Shown here piece by piece: positions 34,399 through 36,939 of a stretch of 36,939 nt of DNA. A program made the translations under genes and the position numbers. Within the stretch, counting starts at the first letter, position 1, and the number at the start of each line of letters is the position of its first letter. The stretch is from IMG/VR virus record IMGVR_UViG_3300042899_000076, positions 1 to 36,939 of that record. One strand, given 5' to 3'. The notes beneath the pieces were generated by a model. It saw only the letters and a list, made by a program, of their open reading frames with translations. It did not search any database and was not told the DNA's origin. Origin of the DNA: a virus.

Positions 34399-35648
34399 TT
34401 GATAAAGGTAGTGATTCCGCCCTCTTGTTCCTCCTTAGCGCACCAACACGCTATCGCCAAAGACATCACCATATCGTCGTGCTTGCCGTCGGTATTAGAA
34501 AACTGAAGGTTTCCTGTAATTGGATTCCTCTTACTCTTGAAATCATACAACTCCCTAATCAGATTATTGTCTGGTGGTATTGTAATAATGTTTTCCTCAA
34601 ATAACTTTATAAGGTTTCTCACTATCTCTGGCTTACTTTGCCCCGAGGTGGTAAATGGTATTAGCTTATACATCCTCTCGTCATCCGATATGTCGTCAAA
34701 CAAAAGATTGTTGTTGTTGACCTCAAAGTATGCTGCCGACAGGTGGCTATCGAAGTGTAGGTAAAAGTCCTTTATTCGCTGCTTAAACTGCGTTGAGTCA
34801 AGCGTAGCCTCCTTCATATTAAATCTATCGATACCAATAACCTCGTAGTCTTGGGTAACGGCAGTCAAGACAGTATAGTCCTGCGCTATACCAATGTCCA
34901 TACCGATGTATACCCTTTCGTATTTGGTTGGTGTGTTCGGCCTTACGGCCTCCTCAATGTTCGAGAACAAAGCGTCGGAACTCACAGGCTTACATAGATA
35001 CTCCTGATCAAACTGGGCCTTTGTCAGACTCTTCTTAATACTAAGGACCGTCTTCTCCACTAGCGGGTCTTCCAAATCTAGGTATGTCTTTTTGACAGCA
35101 ACTATATCCTCTTGATTATCAGTGTCTAAGCCCCTTTGATACCAATCCCAAAACCAGTTCTTACCATTAAAGGTACTAGCCATACACACCCTACCACCTG
35201 TTCTAGTCACCATCGGCAGCAGGACCTCGTTGATAAAAGCCTCTGCCATAAAGGCTGCTTCGTCAATATAGATAAAGTCTAGGGTAGCGCCTCGAAGGTT
35301 ATCACCAGAGTCGGCAGAACGGAACTTAATAAAGCTGCCGTTGTAGAAGTACATCTCGTTGTTCTTCCTGTCAAACCTCTTTACTATTTCAGCAAACAAC
35401 TCTTGGTGGTTTATAAACGCAGCCTCTACGTCCTTCATAACCTTGTTGGCTTGGTCCTGAATAGGGCTAACCCAGAAGATCCTTTGCCTCCCCTTGTTTA
35501 GACAACGCATAATAGCGTCGTTCATCATAAAGAAACTCTTTCCTGTCTGCCTCCCAGCAACCAACAAACTAATAAATGGCTTATGCTCGTTTACTAAGTT
35601 GTGAAAATCTACCTGTGGCTTACTTGGCTTATAGAGTTTAATCTCCAT
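34395..35648 (-). CDS. terL: Terminase large subunit, 417 aa
   Basis: ATPase domain: Walker A AGRQTGKS (31-38), an RIFWVSPIQDQANKV block, Walker B IYIDEA (126-131), and a coupling ASTFNGK motif (157-163). Nuclease domain (RNase H fold): YIGMDIGIAQDYTVL with Asp251, AYFEVNNN with Glu309, and DGKHDDMVMSLAIA with Asp391, the three acidic metal ligands. It powers packaging of DNA into the prohead and cuts the concatemer. ATG at 35648 overlaps the small subunit gene by 11 bases. All catalytic residues are present. Confidence 0.92.
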   Translation of the reverse strand: MEIKLYKPSKPQVDFHNLVNEHKPFISLLVAGRQTGKSFFMMNDAIMRCLNKGRQRIFWVSPIQDQANKVMKDVEAAFINHQELFAEIVKRFDRKNNEMYFYNGSFIKFRSADSGDNLRGATLDFIYIDEAAFMAEAFINEVLLPMVTRTGGRVCMASTFNGKNWFWDWYQRGLDTDNQEDIVAVKKTYLDLEDPLVEKTVLSIKKSLTKAQFDQEYLCKPVSSDALFSNIEEAVRPNTPTKYERVYIGMDIGIAQDYTVLTAVTQDYEVIGIDRFNMKEATLDSTQFKQRIKDFYLHFDSHLSAAYFEVNNNNLLFDDISDDERMYKLIPFTTSGQSKPEIVRNLIKLFEENIITIPPDNNLIRELYDFKSKRNPITGNLQFSNTDGKHDDMVMSLAIACWCAKEEQEGGITTFIK

Positions 35649-36120
35649 CTACTTCATCTTCGGTGTAACCAATATCAATATATCTAGGCGACTCCTCTTC
35701 CTCAACAGGTCTTGTCAAGTCTATAGATGCCTTAATATCAATCTTCGTCTTCTGGACCTTTATAGGGGCCTTATGCCCTGCCATATCGTTTATAATCTTT
35801 ATGGCCTCCATAGCGGTCTTAAAGTCATCACTCTCCAAAGACCTATCCCTAATCTCCACCAACCTCTCTAGGTTCATCCCCTTCGATATTGCAATATCAG
35901 CCTCTACCTCGCTCGCTAGGTTATGGAGCTTGTGGTAGAACGCAGTTCCGATAGTATTCTTATCCCTGTAGTAGTTTGAGTAACCAATCTCCTTGGCAAC
36001 CCTACTGGCCCTTGACAGCCCCTGCTTTCGGACCTCCTGAATAAACTTCTCCTGAAGTGGGGTCAACTGAGCACCAGTACCCCTTATCACATCTCCGTAC
36101 TGATTCCTGACAATCGCCAT
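35638..36120 (-). CDS. terS: Terminase small subunit, 160 aa
   Basis: ATG at 36120 shares one base with the preceding stop. N-terminal LTPLQEKFIQEVRKQGLSRA followed by SRVAKEIGYSNYYRD is a helix-turn-helix typical of terminase small subunits (Terminase_2-like). The central region is an oligomerisation helix (LERLVEIRDRSLESDDFKTA), and the C-terminal tail is acidic and contacts the large subunit in homologues. It recognises the packaging site. Gene order small-large is standard. Confidence 0.8.
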   Translation of the reverse strand: MAIVRNQYGDVIRGTGAQLTPLQEKFIQEVRKQGLSRASRVAKEIGYSNYYRDKNTIGTAFYHKLHNLASEVEADIAISKGMNLERLVEIRDRSLESDDFKTAMEAIKIINDMAGHKAPIKVQKTKIDIKASIDLTRPVEEEESPRYIDIGYTEDEVDGD

Positions 36121-36392
36121 TACTTCTTAAGATAGATTGGTTGTTTGGACACGCCAAGCCGCCCAGTGAACTCTAGGTCATCCAACTTCTTGGTGGACTC
36201 AAAGTGATACCACTTCCAAAGATTAACCTTTACCTTCTGCACACAAGCACCACATACCGTCTTAGGGTTTTCAGCCTGTCGTATCCAAGCAGAGCGCCCA
36301 ACCAAACTGTTATGCATTGCAAACATACTATCCTTAACATCACCCCTTGGAAGCTCCGGAGTAATCAGATCATAAAATATATCGAGATTCAT
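36120..36392 (-). CDS. First late gene, hypothetical protein, 90 aa
   Basis: ATG at 36392, about 50 bases after a degenerate AT-rich motif shared with the sigma-like gene. Contains a CGAC motif (Cys-x2-Cys, about 48-51) followed by KVKVNLWKWYHFES and a basic end. I recall small CxxC proteins next to terminase genes in Bacteroidetes phages, but no function. The second cysteine pair of a ribbon is missing. Co-transcribed with terS and terL. Confidence 0.65.
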   Translation of the reverse strand: MNLDIFYDLITPELPRGDVKDSMFAMHNSLVGRSAWIRQAENPKTVCGACVQKVKVNLWKWYHFESTKKLDDLEFTGRLGVSKQPIYLKK

Positions 36393-36442
36393 AAACTAAT
36401 CTACAAGATGAATGTCGCCTGATAATCAACGACTTACAATAA

Positions 36443-36470
36443 TAATAATAACTTGTATTATAATATATTA
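36443..36470 (-). promoter_or_regulatory. Candidate phage-specific late promoter motif
   Basis: Read on the minus strand, this 28-base block agrees at 23 of 28 positions with 5823-5850 on the plus strand, which lies just upstream of the sigma-like gene. Shared parts are TAATATATTA, then ATA, then AAGTTAT. In both places the motif points toward the downstream gene. It lacks the host -7 consensus. Chance agreement is raised by the low sequence complexity. Confidence 0.4.
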
Positions 36471-36596
36471 TAATATACTATAAAGTAACTATTAGAATAA
36501 AGGTAATAGAAGTTATAGTAAATGTAATAACCACTATAATAAATTAATAACCTATGTAATAATAACTTTACAGGTTTAGTTGTAGTATAATAGTAA

Positions 36597-36621
36597 AAAG
36601 AAACTCATAAAGAGTTTCTTT
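36597..36621 (-). terminator. Terminator hairpin in the control region
   Basis: Perfect ten-pair stem AAAGAAACTC (36597-36606) / GAGTTTCTTT (36612-36621) with a five-base loop. On the minus strand the stem runs directly into TTTTTAC, giving a T-tract; on the plus strand the tail is weaker (ATAATAAAG). It would insulate the late promoter from leftward transcription entering from the joined left end. Confidence 0.6.
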
Positions 36622-36723
36622 ATAATAAAGTATTATAATAACTATTATACACAAAGATTGGATTTAAGACACTTTCTTTCATCAAGGTAGGTAAGTACAC
36701 ACAAAAGAGTATAAAGTCTCTTA

Positions 36724-36939
36724 GAATCAAAATAAGAGGGGTCCTGATTAATGTCAACGACCTTCCCCCCTGAAGTAATTCCCCGCGCTCAGAGAGGGTA
36801 ACTAAAACCCCTTGTCCATTCTTTCCGTTCACGCAACAAAAATCTTTTGCAAATAATGCAAAAAATAAATTGCCCTTTCTATTGCTTTTTTTTCGTTTGT
36901 TGTTTGGTGGAACCGAATAGTTAACGTATCTTTATAGTG
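36724..36939. repeat. Direct terminal repeat, right copy
   Basis: Copy of 1-216 with one change (T at 36812 for C at 89). It carries the second copy of the candidate early promoter (36903-36934). With the left copy it defines either packaged terminal repeats or the overlap of a circular map. Confidence 0.9.

Larger units (their letters stand above)
36393..36723. other. Late-side non-coding control region
   Basis: About 330 bases without a supported gene. The part 36431-36640 is almost pure A/T with five TAATAAC(T/C) elements (36446, 36525, 36545, 36560 and 36636) and three TATTATAATA palindromes (36456, 36466, 36631). A terminator hairpin at 36597-36621 and AGTATAAAGTCTC at 36708-36720 complete it. 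Probably holds the late promoter and possibly an origin. Confidence 0.6.

Noticed and set aside
36652-36659. AATCTTTG on the minus strand as a leftward host-type promoter
   Set aside because: The first base deviates from TAnnTTTG, the nearest TTG is 23 bases upstream, and a terminator lies only about 35 bases further on, so it is unlikely to drive the late operon.
36620-36832. 70-aa open frame on the minus strand spanning the terminal repeat boundary
   Set aside because: It lies over the AT-rich control region and repeat, has no leader or domain, and would be interrupted by the terminator hairpin.
1-36939. tRNA genes, CRISPR arrays, integrase/attachment sites, insertion sequences
   Set aside because: No cloverleaf with a TψC-like GGTTCGAATCC arm, no regularly spaced repeats, no integrase or transposase motifs and no tRNA-derived attachment site were found by eye on either strand.

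Overview
The window is a complete or near-complete genome of a tailed double-stranded DNA bacteriophage. Its first 216 bases recur at the far right end (1-216 = 36724-36939, one mismatch). The molecule therefore either carries direct terminal repeats or is a circular or permuted genome of 36,723 bp read slightly past one turn. The host is most likely a Bacteroidetes (Bacteroidota) bacterium. Start codons lack Shine-Dalgarno sequences and instead sit behind A-rich AAACCAA-type leaders. Several promoters match the Bacteroidetes -33 TTG / -7 TAnnTTTG pattern, and many proteins resemble families I know from Bacteroidetes phages. The presumed spanin (outer-membrane lipoprotein plus inner-membrane anchor) implies a Gram-negative envelope. 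No integrase, excisionase or CI-like repressor was seen, so a virulent lifestyle is likely but not proven.

Layout. (1) 1-282 and 36393-36939 form one non-coding control region of about 610 bp when the ends are joined; it separates two divergent transcription units. It contains a Bacteroidetes-type promoter reading right, an extremely AT-rich block and a terminator hairpin. (2) 283-14958, plus strand: early and middle genes. First come about 19 mostly unknown small genes (283-5736), including GP88-like, SH3-barrel-like and Api92-like proteins. Next is a sigma-like regulator (5859). A recombination and replication block follows: a single-strand annealing candidate, a RecE-like PD-(D/E)XK exonuclease, a DnaA-domain-IV-like HTH protein, an 82-aa protein with an SSB-like tail, a DnaB/RecA-fold ATPase, a nucleotide-modification-associated protein, a second small nuclease and a RusA resolvase. 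A freestanding GIY-YIG endonuclease (10186) lies inside this block. A second sigma-like protein (13951) and three overlapping tiny genes end the unit. (3) 14947-14963: a bidirectional terminator between converging units. (4) 36392-14968, minus strand: the late operon. In transcription order it encodes terminase small and large subunits, neck and tail-completion candidates, a zinc-ribbon protein, the tape measure (1214 aa), distal tail and tail-tip proteins, an XkdF-like protease fused to a scaffold, the major capsid protein, two paralogous tail-tube proteins, a large adhesin, holin candidates, the portal, a head-tail adaptor, an M15 peptidase endolysin and a one-piece spanin.

How it works together. 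Host RNA polymerase probably starts the plus-strand unit from the promoter in the terminal repeat. A phage sigma-like factor (201 aa at 5859, possibly with the 138-aa protein at 13951) may then switch on the late operon: a degenerate 28-bp AT-rich motif occurs both just upstream of the sigma-like gene and, in the matching orientation, upstream of the first late gene. No DNA polymerase or primase was recognised, so replication should rely on the host polymerase plus the phage helicase-like ATPase and recombination proteins. Virion genes indicate a long-tailed phage; no tail sheath was recognised, so siphovirus morphology is favoured.

Functional names rest on motif recognition by eye, not on database searches.
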